Below, in pieces: positions 53,271-62,084 of a stretch of 64,000 nucleotides of DNA. The notes under the pieces are model-generated. The model was not told where the DNA came from and did not search any database. It saw nothing but the letters and a program-made list of their open reading frames with translations. Position numbers and translations under genes: made by a program. The stretch is from Streptomyces sp. HNM0574 (GTDB taxonomy: Bacteria > Actinomycetota > Actinomycetes > Streptomycetales > Streptomycetaceae): assembly GCF_012726235.1 (NCBI RefSeq), contig NZ_JAASAH010000010.1:62001-126000 (forward strand), in the 5' to 3' direction. The first letter of the stretch is position 1, and every line of letters begins with the position of its first letter.

Positions 53271-54092
53271 TCACCGTCGCGGGGACGCGCGTGCGTGGGC
53301 CGCGAGGTGGGTGAGGAGGGACGCGGTGACGGGCTCCGGGTGCTCGGCGTTCGCGAGGTGCGCGGCGCCCGGGACCTCCACCAGTGCGGCGCCCGGCACC
53401 CGGTCGGCGATCTCGCGGGCGTGCGCGGGCGGCGTCGCCGGGTCCTCGCGGCCGGCGACGGCGAGTACGGGAACGGCCAGGTACGGCAGGCGTTCCCGCA
53501 GGTCGAAGGCGGCGAGCGCGTCGCAGCAGGCCGCGTAGCCCGCGTCGTCGGCGGCCCGCAGGTCCGCGAGGAGCTCGGCGGCGGCGGCCGAGCGTGAGAA
53601 GTCCTGCCCGTACCAGACGCCGGGACGGCTGCTCACCATCGACTCCGTCCCCTCCTCCCGCACCTTCCTGGCGCGGCCCCGCCAGGTGTCCGGGTCGCCG
53701 AAGCGTGCGGAGGAGCAGACGACGGCGAGCGCCGTGAGCCGCTCCGGGTGACGGTCCGCCAGCTCCAGCCCCACGGCGCCGCCCAGCGAGACGCCCGCGT
53801 ACGCGAACCGGTCCCAGCCCTGCGCGTCGGCCAGCCGGAGCACCAGGCCGGCGAGGGTGCCGACCTCGGCGGTGCCGTCCTGCGGGAGCAGGTGCGCGGG
53901 GGAGCCGCCGTGCCCGGGCAGATCCCAGCGCAGGACGCGGTGCTCCCGGGTGAGGGCCGCCAGCTGGGGCTCCCACAGGCGGAGCGAGGTGCCGAGCGAG
54001 GGCCCGAGGACGAGCGGGACACCGTCGGCCGGACCGTCCAGCCGGTGCTGGAGCAGCGGCGCGGGACCGGCGGCGGAAGCGGCAGGGGGCAT
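53271..54092 (-). CDS. pcaD: 3-oxoadipate enol-lactonase
   Basis: A 273-residue alpha/beta hydrolase. Nucleophile Ser in AGVSLGGAVGL, acidic residue near AVAGREDPATPP, and His in GAAHLANAEHPE. It hydrolyses beta-ketoadipate enol-lactone to 3-oxoadipate. It stands alone and is not fused to the decarboxylase PcaC, unlike the PcaL fusions of some actinomycetes. It is the last gene of the pcaIJHGBD run, 48 bases after pcaB. ATG 54092 follows GGAGAG. Confidence 0.88.
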   Translation of the reverse strand: MPPAASAAGPAPLLQHRLDGPADGVPLVLGPSLGTSLRLWEPQLAALTREHRVLRWDLPGHGGSPAHLLPQDGTAEVGTLAGLVLRLADAQGWDRFAYAGVSLGGAVGLELADRHPERLTALAVVCSSARFGDPDTWRGRARKVREEGTESMVSSRPGVWYGQDFSRSAAAAELLADLRAADDAGYAACCDALAAFDLRERLPYLAVPVLAVAGREDPATPPAHAREIADRVPGAALVEVPGAAHLANAEHPEPVTASLLTHLAAHARASPRR

Positions 54093-54140
54093 GGCGGGTC
54101 TCTCCGGGACGGGGTGAACGGGGGTGCGGCGCCGGGGAGT

Positions 54141-55586
54141 TCAGTCCTCCGGCGGCGGGGTGAAGGGAAGGCGGCGGAGCGCGCGGTCGGTGAGCGCGGG
54201 GGCTGCGCCGGTGTATCCGGCCGGGTCGGCGAGCTCCCGCAGCCGCTCCTTGGACAGCAGCTCCCGCAGCCGCGGCTCCTCTTCCTCCAGCGCCTCGTCG
54301 AGGGTGATGCCCTCCTCGGCCGCCGTCCGGCACGCCGCCGACAGCAGCTCCCCGGCGCGGGCCCGGCCGAGCAGCGGCCCGAGCGCCGCGGCGATCCGCT
54401 CGCTGACGATCAGCCCCTCGGTGAGCCCGAGGTGCTCGTGCATCCGGTACGGGAAGACCCGCAGCCCCTCGGCGAGACCGGCCGCCGCCTCCGTCGCGCC
54501 GCCGGTGAGCCGGAGCAGCTCGCGCAGCGGCTGCCACTCCGCGTGCCAGGCGCCGCCGGGGCGCTCGTCCTCCGCGCAGAGCGAGCCGAGCAGGGTGGCG
54601 GCGAGCGCGGGTGCCTGGCGCGCCGCGGACGCGACGAGGGCCGCCCGTACCGGGTTGTTCTTGTGCGGCATCGCGGACGAGCCGCCGCCGCTGCCCTCCG
54701 CCACCTCGCCGATCTCGCTGCGGGAGAGGACGAGCACGTCGCCGGCGAACTTGCCGAGCGCCCCGCAGGCGAAGGCCAGCGCCGAGGCGAGGTCGGCGAC
54801 GGGGGTGCGCAGGGTGTGCCAGGGCAGCGCCGGTTCGGCGAGCCCGAGCTCGCGCGCGTAGCGCGGGACGAGCCGCAGCCCGGGGTGCTCGCTCTCGGTG
54901 CCCCCGCCGGAGTCCGCCGCGCCGTCGGCCTCGGCGTGGGCCCCGAAGGCGGCCAAGGTGCCCGCCGCGCCGCCGAGTTGGGCCGGCAGCCCGGCGCGGA
55001 CGGCGGCCAGCCGGTCGTACGCGTCGAGGACGAGGCTGCGCCAGCCCGCGGCCTTGAGGCCGAAGGTGGTGGGCACGGCGTGCTGGGTCAGGGTGCGGCC
55101 CGGCAGCGGGGTGTCCCGGTGCCCGGCCGCCGTCGCGGCCAGTTCCCGCGCGGTGCGGGCCAGTTGGGGCAGCAGCCCGTCGAGGGTGCGGGCCGCGACG
55201 AGCATCTGCGCGCTGTCGAGGATGTCCTGGCTGGTGGCGCCCCGGTGCACGTACGGCGCGGCGTCCGGCCCGACGGCCTCGGTCAGGTCGGCGACGAGCG
55301 GGATGACGGGGTTGCCGCCGGAGCGGCCGCGCAGCGCGAGGCTCCGCGGGTCGAACCGTTCGGTGCGGGCCGCGGCGCCGACCGCGCGCGCCGCCTCGTC
55401 CGGCGCGAGGCCGAGCCCGGCCTGGGCGCGGGTCAGCGCGGCCTCGGCGTCCAGCATGGCCTGGAGGAACGCGGTGTCCCCGGTGTCCGCCTCGGCCCGG
55501 CTTCCGGCGCGGACGGGGGCCAGCAGGCCGGCGTCGGTGATGCCGGAGCCGTCCCTGTCCTCCTGGCCGGTGTCAGTGGAAGTCAA
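54141..55586 (-). CDS. pcaB: 3-carboxy-cis,cis-muconate cycloisomerase
   Basis: A 481-residue member of the fumarase/adenylosuccinate lyase superfamily. The signature GGSSAMPHKNNPVRA is present in the middle, with RGATSQDILD and the C-terminal helical domain. It cyclises 3-carboxy-cis,cis-muconate to gamma-carboxymuconolactone in protocatechuate degradation. The start is TTG (55586) within the end of pcaG, with AAGGAG ten bases upstream, so translation is coupled. Confidence 0.9.
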   Translation of the reverse strand: MTSTDTGQEDRDGSGITDAGLLAPVRAGSRAEADTGDTAFLQAMLDAEAALTRAQAGLGLAPDEAARAVGAAARTERFDPRSLALRGRSGGNPVIPLVADLTEAVGPDAAPYVHRGATSQDILDSAQMLVAARTLDGLLPQLARTARELAATAAGHRDTPLPGRTLTQHAVPTTFGLKAAGWRSLVLDAYDRLAAVRAGLPAQLGGAAGTLAAFGAHAEADGAADSGGGTESEHPGLRLVPRYARELGLAEPALPWHTLRTPVADLASALAFACGALGKFAGDVLVLSRSEIGEVAEGSGGGSSAMPHKNNPVRAALVASAARQAPALAATLLGSLCAEDERPGGAWHAEWQPLRELLRLTGGATEAAAGLAEGLRVFPYRMHEHLGLTEGLIVSERIAAALGPLLGRARAGELLSAACRTAAEEGITLDEALEEEEPRLRELLSKERLRELADPAGYTGAAPALTDRALRRLPFTPPPED

Positions 55587-56178
55587 GGAAGACCGTCTCC
55601 TTCTCGCCCTGTATCCGGATGTCGAAGCGGAACGTGCCGGTGCGGGGCTCGGCCGCCGCCACCAGCGTGCCGCGCCGTTCCTCGTCCAGCGAGGCGAGCA
55701 GCGGGTCCCGGGTCTGCGCCTCGGCCTGTGCGCTGCCCTGTCCCGGCAGGTCGGGGAGGTACACCCGGGTGAAGAGGTGGTGCAGCAGGCCGCGCGCGAA
55801 CAGGCAGAGGGAGAGGTACGGGGCGTGCCCGCCGCGCGCCCCCGGCACCAGGGTGCGGAACGCCCAGTGGCCGTCGGCGCCGGTGGCGACGCGGCCGAAA
55901 CCGGTGAACTCGACGCCGTCGCGGCCGGGATGGCGGCCGGTCGCCGGGTCCCGGCGCAGCGAGCCGGGCGCTCCGGGGATCTCGCCCTCCGGGCCCGCCT
56001 GCCACAGTTCGAGCAGCGCGTCGGGCACGGGCTCGCCCGCGCCGTCGTACACGTACCCGTGCACGGTGACGGTGTCCGGGTGGCAGGGCGGGGCGGGCTC
56101 GCCGCCGCCGGGGAAGGGGAGCGCGTAGCCGTAGAACGGGCCGACGGTGTGCGACGGGGTCGGCGGCAGCGACGTCAT
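55573..56178 (-). CDS. pcaG: protocatechuate 3,4-dioxygenase alpha subunit
   Basis: A 201-residue intradiol dioxygenase subunit. It begins LPPTPSHTVGPFYGYALPF and contains the shared motif LELWQAGPEGEI. It lacks the full iron ligand set, as expected for the alpha chain, which pairs with PcaH. ATG 56178 overlaps the stop of pcaH by four bases. Confidence 0.92.
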   Translation of the reverse strand: MTSLPPTPSHTVGPFYGYALPFPGGGEPAPPCHPDTVTVHGYVYDGAGEPVPDALLELWQAGPEGEIPGAPGSLRRDPATGRHPGRDGVEFTGFGRVATGADGHWAFRTLVPGARGGHAPYLSLCLFARGLLHHLFTRVYLPDLPGQGSAQAEAQTRDPLLASLDEERRGTLVAAAEPRTGTFRFDIRIQGEKETVFLDFH

Positions 56179-56921
56179 CGGCCCTCCTCGGTCCAGGTGG
56201 CGGACGGGCCGTCGAGCACGATGTCCCAGCGGTAGCCGAGGGAGAACTCGGGCACCGTGAGGCCGTGGTCCCAGGCGGCGACGAGCCGCTCCCGCGCGGC
56301 GGCCTCCGGCACGGACTGGAGGATCGGGTCGTACGCCAGGAGCGGGTCGCCGGGGAAGTACATCTGCGTGACGAGGCGTTGGGCGAACGCCGTGCCGAAC
56401 AGCGAGAAGTGCAGGTGCGCCGGCCGCCAGGCGTTCTCGTGGTTGCGCCAGGGGTAGGCGCCCGGTTTGACGGTGGTGAAGCGGTAGCCGCCGTCGTCGC
56501 CGGTCAGGGCGCGTCCGAGGCCGGTGAAGTTCGGGTCCAGCGGCGCCGGGTGCCGGTCGCGCCGGTGCGCGTAGCGCCCGGAGGCGTTGGCCTGCCACAG
56601 CTCGATCAGCTGGCCGCGCACGGGCCGCCCCCGGGAGTCGAGGACGCGGCCCGAGACGGTGATGCGTTCGCCGAGCGGCTCGCCCCGGTGCTGCCGGGTG
56701 AGGTCGCTGTCGAGCTCGGTCACGTCGGCCGGGCCGAAGACCGGGGTGTGCAGCTCGACCAGGTCGGGGTCGTCGCCCCGTACGACGACGGGTGCCCGGT
56801 GCGGGTGGCGCAGGGCGCTGCTGCGGTAGGGCGGGTAGTCGCGGGGAGGGTGGGGGGACGGGGGCGCGTCCGCGCGGGCCGCGGCGATCTCGCGGTCGAG
56901 GTCCTGCTGGGTGAGGGGCAT
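56175..56921 (-). CDS. pcaH: protocatechuate 3,4-dioxygenase beta subunit
   Basis: A 248-residue iron-binding subunit. The ligand Tyr lies in ANASGRYAHRRD, and a second Tyr and the two His are in GAYPWRNHENAWRPAHLHFSLFG (notably HLHFS). The intradiol signature LIELWQANASGRY is present. With PcaG it opens the ring of protocatechuate between the hydroxyls to 3-carboxy-cis,cis-muconate. ATG 56921 follows GGAG. 13 bases separate it from pcaJ. Confidence 0.93.
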   Translation of the reverse strand: MPLTQQDLDREIAAARADAPPSPHPPRDYPPYRSSALRHPHRAPVVVRGDDPDLVELHTPVFGPADVTELDSDLTRQHRGEPLGERITVSGRVLDSRGRPVRGQLIELWQANASGRYAHRRDRHPAPLDPNFTGLGRALTGDDGGYRFTTVKPGAYPWRNHENAWRPAHLHFSLFGTAFAQRLVTQMYFPGDPLLAYDPILQSVPEAAARERLVAAWDHGLTVPEFSLGYRWDIVLDGPSATWTEEGR

Positions 56922-56934
56922 GTCTCCACTCCTG

Positions 56935-57597
56935 TCACTGCCCGGCGGTGGCCCGTGACGGGTCGCCGGCCGCACGGACGGGTGCGGCGGTGTGCCGCCT
57001 GACGTCCTCGGCGGTGACGCCGGGCGCGGTCTCGACGAGGACGAGCCCGTCCGCGGTGACGTCCAGGACGCCGAGGTCGGTGATGACGCGGTCGACGCAG
57101 CCCTTGCCGGTGAGTGGCAGGCCGCACTCCTCGACGATCTTCGGGGTGCCGTCCCTGGCGGTGTGCCGCATCAGGACGAGGACCCGCCGCGCGCCGTGCA
57201 CCAGGTCCATCGCGCCGCCGATTCCCTTGATCATCCGGCCGGGCACGGCCCAGTTGGCGAGGTCGCCGCGGGCCGAGACCTGCATGGCGCCGAGCACGGC
57301 GGCGTCGATGTGCCCGCCGCGGATCATCCCGAAGGAGAGCGCGGAGTCGAAGAAGGAGGCGCCGGGCAGGACGGTGACCGTCTCCTTGCCCGCGTTCACC
57401 AGATCCGGGTCGACCTCGTCCTCGGTCGGGTACGGGCCCACGCCGAGGATTCCGTTCTCCGACTCCAGTACGACGTGCACGTCCTCCGGCAGGTGGCCGG
57501 GGATGAGGGTCGGCAGTCCGATGCCGAGGTTCACGTAGCCGCCGTCGGGGAGTTCGGCCGCCGCGCGGGCCGCCATCTGCTGCTCGTTCCAGGTCAT
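56935..57597 (-). CDS. pcaJ: 3-oxoadipate CoA-transferase subunit B
   Basis: A 220-residue family I CoA-transferase beta subunit. The catalytic Glu is in VLESENGILGVG (SENG motif), and the substrate loop GIGLPTLIPGHLPEDV precedes it. With PcaI it moves CoA from succinyl-CoA to 3-oxoadipate. ATG 57597 overlaps the pcaI stop. Confidence 0.92.
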   Translation of the reverse strand: MTWNEQQMAARAAAELPDGGYVNLGIGLPTLIPGHLPEDVHVVLESENGILGVGPYPTEDEVDPDLVNAGKETVTVLPGASFFDSALSFGMIRGGHIDAAVLGAMQVSARGDLANWAVPGRMIKGIGGAMDLVHGARRVLVLMRHTARDGTPKIVEECGLPLTGKGCVDRVITDLGVLDVTADGLVLVETAPGVTAEDVRRHTAAPVRAAGDPSRATAGQ

Positions 57598-58352
57598 CGG
57601 GTCCGCACCGTCCGCTGCTCGATCCGCTTGTCCGCCGCCTGCTCCGGGGTGAGCGCCAGCACCCGCTGGACGAAGATCCCCGGCAGGTGCACGGAGTCCG
57701 GGTCGAGCGCGCCCGGCTCGACGAGTTCCTCGACCTCGGCGATGGTCACCCGGCCCGCCATCGCGGCCAGCGGGTTGAAGTTGCGGGCGGACTTGGCGAA
57801 GACGAGGTTGCCGTGCCGGTCGCCGCGCGCGGCGCGGACCAGCGCGTAGTCGGTGGTGAGGGCCCGCTCCAGCACGTACTCCCGCCCGTCGAACTCCCGC
57901 ACCTCCTTGGGCGGGGAGGCCACCGCGACGCTGCCGTCCCCGGCGTACCGCCAGGGCAGTCCGCCGTCGGCGACCTGGGTGCCGACGCCCGCCGGGGTGT
58001 AGAAGGCGGGGATGCCGCAGCCGCCGGCGCGGAGGCGCTCGGCGAGGGTGCCCTGCGGTATGAGTTCGAGTTCCAGCTCGCCGCCGAGGTACTGCCGCGC
58101 GAACTCCTTGTTCCCGCCGACGTAGCTGCCGGTCACCCGGCTGATCCGGCCGGCCGAGAGCAGCAGCGCGAGCCCCGAGTCCAGTGCGCCGCAGTTGTTG
58201 GAGACCACCGAGAGCCCCGTGGGTCCCGCGTCGTGCACGGCCTGGATGAGGACGTCCGGGACCCCGCTCAGGCCGAAGCCGCCCACCGCGAACGATGCCC
58301 CGTCCGGAACGTCCGCCACCGCCTCCCCGGCCGTGGCCACCACCTTGTCCAT
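57594..58352 (-). CDS. pcaI: 3-oxoadipate CoA-transferase subunit A
   Basis: A 252-residue alpha subunit with the start MDKVVATAGEAVADVPDG, the glycine-rich AVGGFGLSGVPD, and the coenzyme A-binding GNLVFAKSARNFNP. It forms the active CoA-transferase with PcaJ. It is the first gene of the operon pcaIJHGBD and diverges from the MarR/PcaV-like regulator. Confidence 0.92.
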   Translation of the reverse strand: MDKVVATAGEAVADVPDGASFAVGGFGLSGVPDVLIQAVHDAGPTGLSVVSNNCGALDSGLALLLSAGRISRVTGSYVGGNKEFARQYLGGELELELIPQGTLAERLRAGGCGIPAFYTPAGVGTQVADGGLPWRYAGDGSVAVASPPKEVREFDGREYVLERALTTDYALVRAARGDRHGNLVFAKSARNFNPLAAMAGRVTIAEVEELVEPGALDPDSVHLPGIFVQRVLALTPEQAADKRIEQRTVRTR

Positions 58353-58379
58353 CCGCCCGCCCTCTTCCCTGCAACATGC

Positions 58380-58391
58380 TCAGTGCACTGA
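58380..58391. promoter_or_regulatory. palindrome TCAGTGCACTGA, candidate PcaV operator
   Basis: A perfect 12-base palindrome 28 bases upstream of the pcaI start, between pcaI and the regulator gene. It is in the place where PcaV of S. coelicolor controls its pca operon. Confidence 0.7.
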
Positions 58392-58554
58392 CGATCCGCC
58401 GAGGTGCCGGGTACGCTGCCAGCCGCCGCCGAGCGTCGTCAATACCCCTCACCAGTGCGGGAGTTCACGGGGTCCGGCTCGACAGAGGCGCGGCGGGCGG
58501 TGAGAATCCCGTCAGTACACGTACGGAAACGGCGCGGCACACGAGGAGGCCCGG

Positions 58555-58995
58555 GTGGTACCGGCGGTCGACCTGAACACGCACCCCGGGCATCTGGCCC
58601 GGCGGCTCCAGCAGGCGCACACGCTGCTGTGGGGCGCGATGGTCTCGGAGGAGACCACGTCCCCGCAGTTCGCGGTGCTCAACGCGCTCGCCGAGAAGCC
58701 CGACATAGACCAGCGCACCCTGAGCGAGCACGTCCACCTCGACCGCTCCACCATCGCCGACCTGGTCGCCCGGCTCGGCCGGCGCGGCCTGGTCCGCCGG
58801 GTCCGCGACCCGGAGGACGGCCGCCGGAACGTCCTCAAACTGACGGACGAGGGCGCGGCCCTGCACCGGAAACTCGCCGCCCGCACCGTCCGCATGAACC
58901 GCGTCTTCCTCACCCCCCTCGACGAGGCCGAACAGGAGACGCTCCTCCGCCTCCTCGCCCGCGTCGCCGAGGCGGCGGAGGAGCTGCGGGGCTAG
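58555..58995 (+). CDS. pcaV: MarR family repressor of protocatechuate genes
   Basis: A 146-residue MarR regulator closely resembling PcaV of S. coelicolor, including the N-terminal HPGHLARRLQQAHTLLW, where an Arg binds protocatechuate, and SEETTSPQFAVLNAL. The recognition helix is LSEHVHLDRSTIADLV, and the wing RVRDPEDGRRN. It should leave its operator when protocatechuate accumulates. GTG 58555 has GAGGAGG upstream. It diverges from pcaI; its stop overlaps the convergent nirD stop. Confidence 0.88.
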   Translation: MVPAVDLNTHPGHLARRLQQAHTLLWGAMVSEETTSPQFAVLNALAEKPDIDQRTLSEHVHLDRSTIADLVARLGRRGLVRRVRDPEDGRRNVLKLTDEGAALHRKLAARTVRMNRVFLTPLDEAEQETLLRLLARVAEAAEELRG

Positions 58996-59381
58996 CCGTC
59001 CTCCGGCCCGTGCCCCGGCGTGGTCCGGCAGGTGTAGGCCGGGACGGTGACCTCCGGGTCGTCGAGGCAGTGGCCCGTGGTCAGGGCGAAGCGCTGTTTC
59101 AGCAGGGGGGAGGAGACGAAGGGGGTGCCGTCGGCGGTGCCGAGGAGGCCGCGGGAGAGGACGTAGGCACCGGTGAACGGGTCACGGTTGCCGACCGCGT
59201 ACGGGTGGCCCGCGCGGTCGGTGAAGACCGCGGCCTGCGTGCCGTCGGGCAGCAGCACGGCCACCCCGCGTCCCGGGACCAGGGCCGAGCGGGGGCACAC
59301 CCCGAACCAGCCGTCCGCCAGGCGTACTTCGACCACGGCGGTGTCCCGTCCTGTGGTGGTGGGTTCGGGGGCGAGGGTCAT
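58992..59381 (-). CDS. nirD: nitrite reductase small subunit
   Basis: A 129-residue Rieske-like protein of the NirD family. The fold is that of Rieske domains, but the 2Fe-2S ligands are absent, as usual in NirD (the region NRDPFTGAYVLSRGLL replaces the first ligand motif). It supports NirB in assimilatory NADH-nitrite reduction. It is coupled to nirB by ATGA overlap. Its TAG stop overlaps the opposite-strand pcaV stop in a CTAG. Confidence 0.92.
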   Translation of the reverse strand: MTLAPEPTTTGRDTAVVEVRLADGWFGVCPRSALVPGRGVAVLLPDGTQAAVFTDRAGHPYAVGNRDPFTGAYVLSRGLLGTADGTPFVSSPLLKQRFALTTGHCLDDPEVTVPAYTCRTTPGHGPEDG

Positions 59382-62083
59382 CGTGCGGTGCTCCCTTCCA
59401 GAGCGGGGGCCGTGCCGGTGCGGACGGGGATGTCGGGGCCGGAGAGGAGCGTCAGGTCGGGGCGGATCTGCTCCCGTTCGGCGACGAAGCGCACCGACGG
59501 GTCCGGGGTGCCGGGGGCGTTGACGAAGGAAACGAAGCGGCTCAGCTTCGCGGGGTCCGCGAGCGTTTCGGCCCACTCGTCGCGGTAGTGCGTCACATGC
59601 GCGGCCATCAGCGCCTCCAATTCGTCGCCGATGCCGAGTGAGTCGTGCACGACGACGTCCCGTACGTGCTCCAGTCCGCCGTCGATGCGTTCCAGCCAGG
59701 CGGAGGTGCGCTCCAGACGGTCGGCGGTGCGGATGTAGAACATCAGGAACCTGTCGGTCAGTTGGATCAGCCGCTCGTCGTCCAGGTCCTGCGCGAGCAG
59801 GTCCGCGTGGCGCGGGGTGGCGCCGCCGTTGCCGCCGACGTACAGGTTCCAGCCGGTGGAGGTGGCGATGACGCCGAAGTCCTTGCCCATCGCCTCCGCG
59901 CACTCCCTGGCGCAGCCGGAGACCGCCGACTTGAGCTTGTGCGGCGAGCGGAGCCCCCGGTACCGCAGCTCCAGCCGGATGGCCATGCGGACGCTGTCCT
60001 GCACGCCGTAGCGGCACCAGGTCTGCCCCACGCAGGACTTCACCGTGCGCAGCGCCTTCCCGTACGCGTGCCCCGACTCGAAGCCCGCCTCGACCAGCCG
60101 CCCCCAGATCTCCGGGAGCTGGTCGACGCGCGCGCCGAACAGGTCGATCCGCTGGCCGCCCGTCACCTTCGTGTAGAGGCCGAAGTCGCGGGCCACCTCA
60201 CCGATGGTGATGAGTTTCTGCGGCGTGATCTCGCCCCCGGGGATGCGGGGGACGACCGAATAGGAGCCGTTGCGCTGGATGTTGGCGAGGAAGTGGTCGT
60301 TGGTGTCCTGGAGCGCGGCCTGCTCTCCGGCCAGGACGTGCCCCTCCGCGCCGATGGACGGGGCGAGCGAGGCGAGGATGGAGGCGACGACCGGCTTGCA
60401 CACCTCGCAGCCGTCCTCGCCCCGCGCCGCCTCCCGCCCGTGCCCGTCGACCAGGGCGGTGAAGGAGGTGACGCGCAGGGCGCGCACGATCTCGTACAGC
60501 TCGGCGCGGGTGTGCGAGAAGCAGCCGCACAGCCCCTTGTCGACGGTGACGCCGCCGGCCTCCAGCTCGGCGTCCACCAGCTGTCCCAGCAGCTTCACGC
60601 AACTGCCGCAGCCCGTACCGGCCTTGGTGCACCGCTTCACCGCGGGCACGTCCGCGCAGCCGTGCTCCCCGAGCGCGGCGCGCACCGCGCCCGCGTCCAC
60701 GCCGTGGCAGTTGCACACCACCGCCTCGTCCGGCAGCGCGGCCGGGCCCAGCGCCGCGGGGGCGCCCGCGCCCGCGGGCAGCACCAGCGACTCGGGCGGC
60801 GCGGGCGGCACCGAACCGGTCAGCGGCCGCAGCATCCCGTACGCCTCCGCGTCCCCCACCAGGACACCGCCGAGCAGGGTCCCGTCCGGGCCCACGACGA
60901 GCTTCTTGTAGACGCCGGCGCGGGAGTCGGAGTAGACGACGTCGAGCGCGCCCTCGGCGGTGCCGTGCGCGTCGCCGAAGGAGGCGACGTCGACGCCGAG
61001 CAGCTTGAGCTTCGTGGAGGTGTCGGCGCCGGTGAACGTCCGCCGCCCGCCGGTGACCTGGGCGCCGGGCGTCTGCTCCGCGATCGCGCGGGCCGCCGTC
61101 TCGGCCATCTCGTAGCCCGGCGCGACCAGCCCGTACACGGTGCCGTCCGCCGCCCTGGCGCACTCGCCGATCGCGTACACCCGCGGGTCGTCCGTGCGGC
61201 AGTACGCGTCGACGGCGACGCCGCCGCGCTCGCCGGTGGCCAGCCCGCACGCGCGGGCCAGCTGGTCGCGCGCGCGGACACCGGCGGAGAAGACCACCAT
61301 GTCGGTGGCGAGTTCCTCGCCGTCGGACAGCAGCATCCCGGTCACCGCGCCGTCCGGGCCGGTGCGGATCTCCTTGCCCGCCGCGCCGGTGTGCACCGTC
61401 AGCTCCCGCCCCTCCAGCGTGCGCCGGAGCGCGGCGCCGCCGCCCTCGTCCACCTGGAGTGCCATCAGCCGCGGGTTGAACTCCACGACGTGCGTGGCCA
61501 GTCCGAGCCCCTGAAGGGCTCCGGCGGCCTCCAGCCCGAGCAGCCCGCCGCCCACCACGACGCCGGTACGGGCGCCGCGCGCGTAGTCCTCGATGGCGAG
61601 CACGTCCTCGATCGTGCGGTAGACGAAACAGCCCGTGCTGTCGCTGCCGGGGACGGGCGGTACGAAGGGGTAGGAGCCGGTGGCGAGGACGAGGGTGTCG
61701 TAGCGGTGCACGGCGCCGGAGCGCGCGGTGACGGTGCGCGCCGCACGGTCGACGTCGACGGCCGGGTCACCGAGGTGCAGTTCGATGCCGTGCCGCGCCA
61801 GGAACCCCTCCTCGGCCAGCGCCAGCCCCTCCGGGGTGGTACCGGAGAAGTACGAGGTCAACTGCACGCGGTCGTACGCGGGCCGGGGCTCCTCGCACAG
61901 CACGACCACCCGCGCCCGCTCGGTGACGCCCTGCGCTGCGAGCGCCTCCAGGAAGCGCTGGCCCACCATTCCGTGCCCGACGAGCAGCACCGTGGGCGTG
62001 CCGTCGCCGTCCGCGCGGTGCGGGTGCCGCGAAGTCGCCTCCGTGGTCGGGGAGTCGGCCGTTTTCGTGGTCGTGCTCGGCAT
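59378..62083 (-). CDS. nirB: nitrite reductase large subunit
   Basis: A 901-residue siroheme enzyme that reduces nitrite to ammonium with NAD(P)H. An N-terminal FAD/NAD part begins VLLVGHGMVGQRFLEAL. Two BFD-like 2Fe-2S motifs follow: CNCHGVDAGAVR with CTKAGTGCGSCVK. The C-terminal sulfite/nitrite reductase half has the siroheme/4Fe-4S cysteines in SCVGQTWCRYG and SGCARECAEAMGKD. The length is a little above the usual 850. It precedes nirD and follows an FAD oxidoreductase by one base. Confidence 0.94.
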   Translation of the reverse strand: MPSTTTKTADSPTTEATSRHPHRADGDGTPTVLLVGHGMVGQRFLEALAAQGVTERARVVVLCEEPRPAYDRVQLTSYFSGTTPEGLALAEEGFLARHGIELHLGDPAVDVDRAARTVTARSGAVHRYDTLVLATGSYPFVPPVPGSDSTGCFVYRTIEDVLAIEDYARGARTGVVVGGGLLGLEAAGALQGLGLATHVVEFNPRLMALQVDEGGGAALRRTLEGRELTVHTGAAGKEIRTGPDGAVTGMLLSDGEELATDMVVFSAGVRARDQLARACGLATGERGGVAVDAYCRTDDPRVYAIGECARAADGTVYGLVAPGYEMAETAARAIAEQTPGAQVTGGRRTFTGADTSTKLKLLGVDVASFGDAHGTAEGALDVVYSDSRAGVYKKLVVGPDGTLLGGVLVGDAEAYGMLRPLTGSVPPAPPESLVLPAGAGAPAALGPAALPDEAVVCNCHGVDAGAVRAALGEHGCADVPAVKRCTKAGTGCGSCVKLLGQLVDAELEAGGVTVDKGLCGCFSHTRAELYEIVRALRVTSFTALVDGHGREAARGEDGCEVCKPVVASILASLAPSIGAEGHVLAGEQAALQDTNDHFLANIQRNGSYSVVPRIPGGEITPQKLITIGEVARDFGLYTKVTGGQRIDLFGARVDQLPEIWGRLVEAGFESGHAYGKALRTVKSCVGQTWCRYGVQDSVRMAIRLELRYRGLRSPHKLKSAVSGCARECAEAMGKDFGVIATSTGWNLYVGGNGGATPRHADLLAQDLDDERLIQLTDRFLMFYIRTADRLERTSAWLERIDGGLEHVRDVVVHDSLGIGDELEALMAAHVTHYRDEWAETLADPAKLSRFVSFVNAPGTPDPSVRFVAEREQIRPDLTLLSGPDIPVRTGTAPALEGSTAR

Positions 62084-62084
62084 G

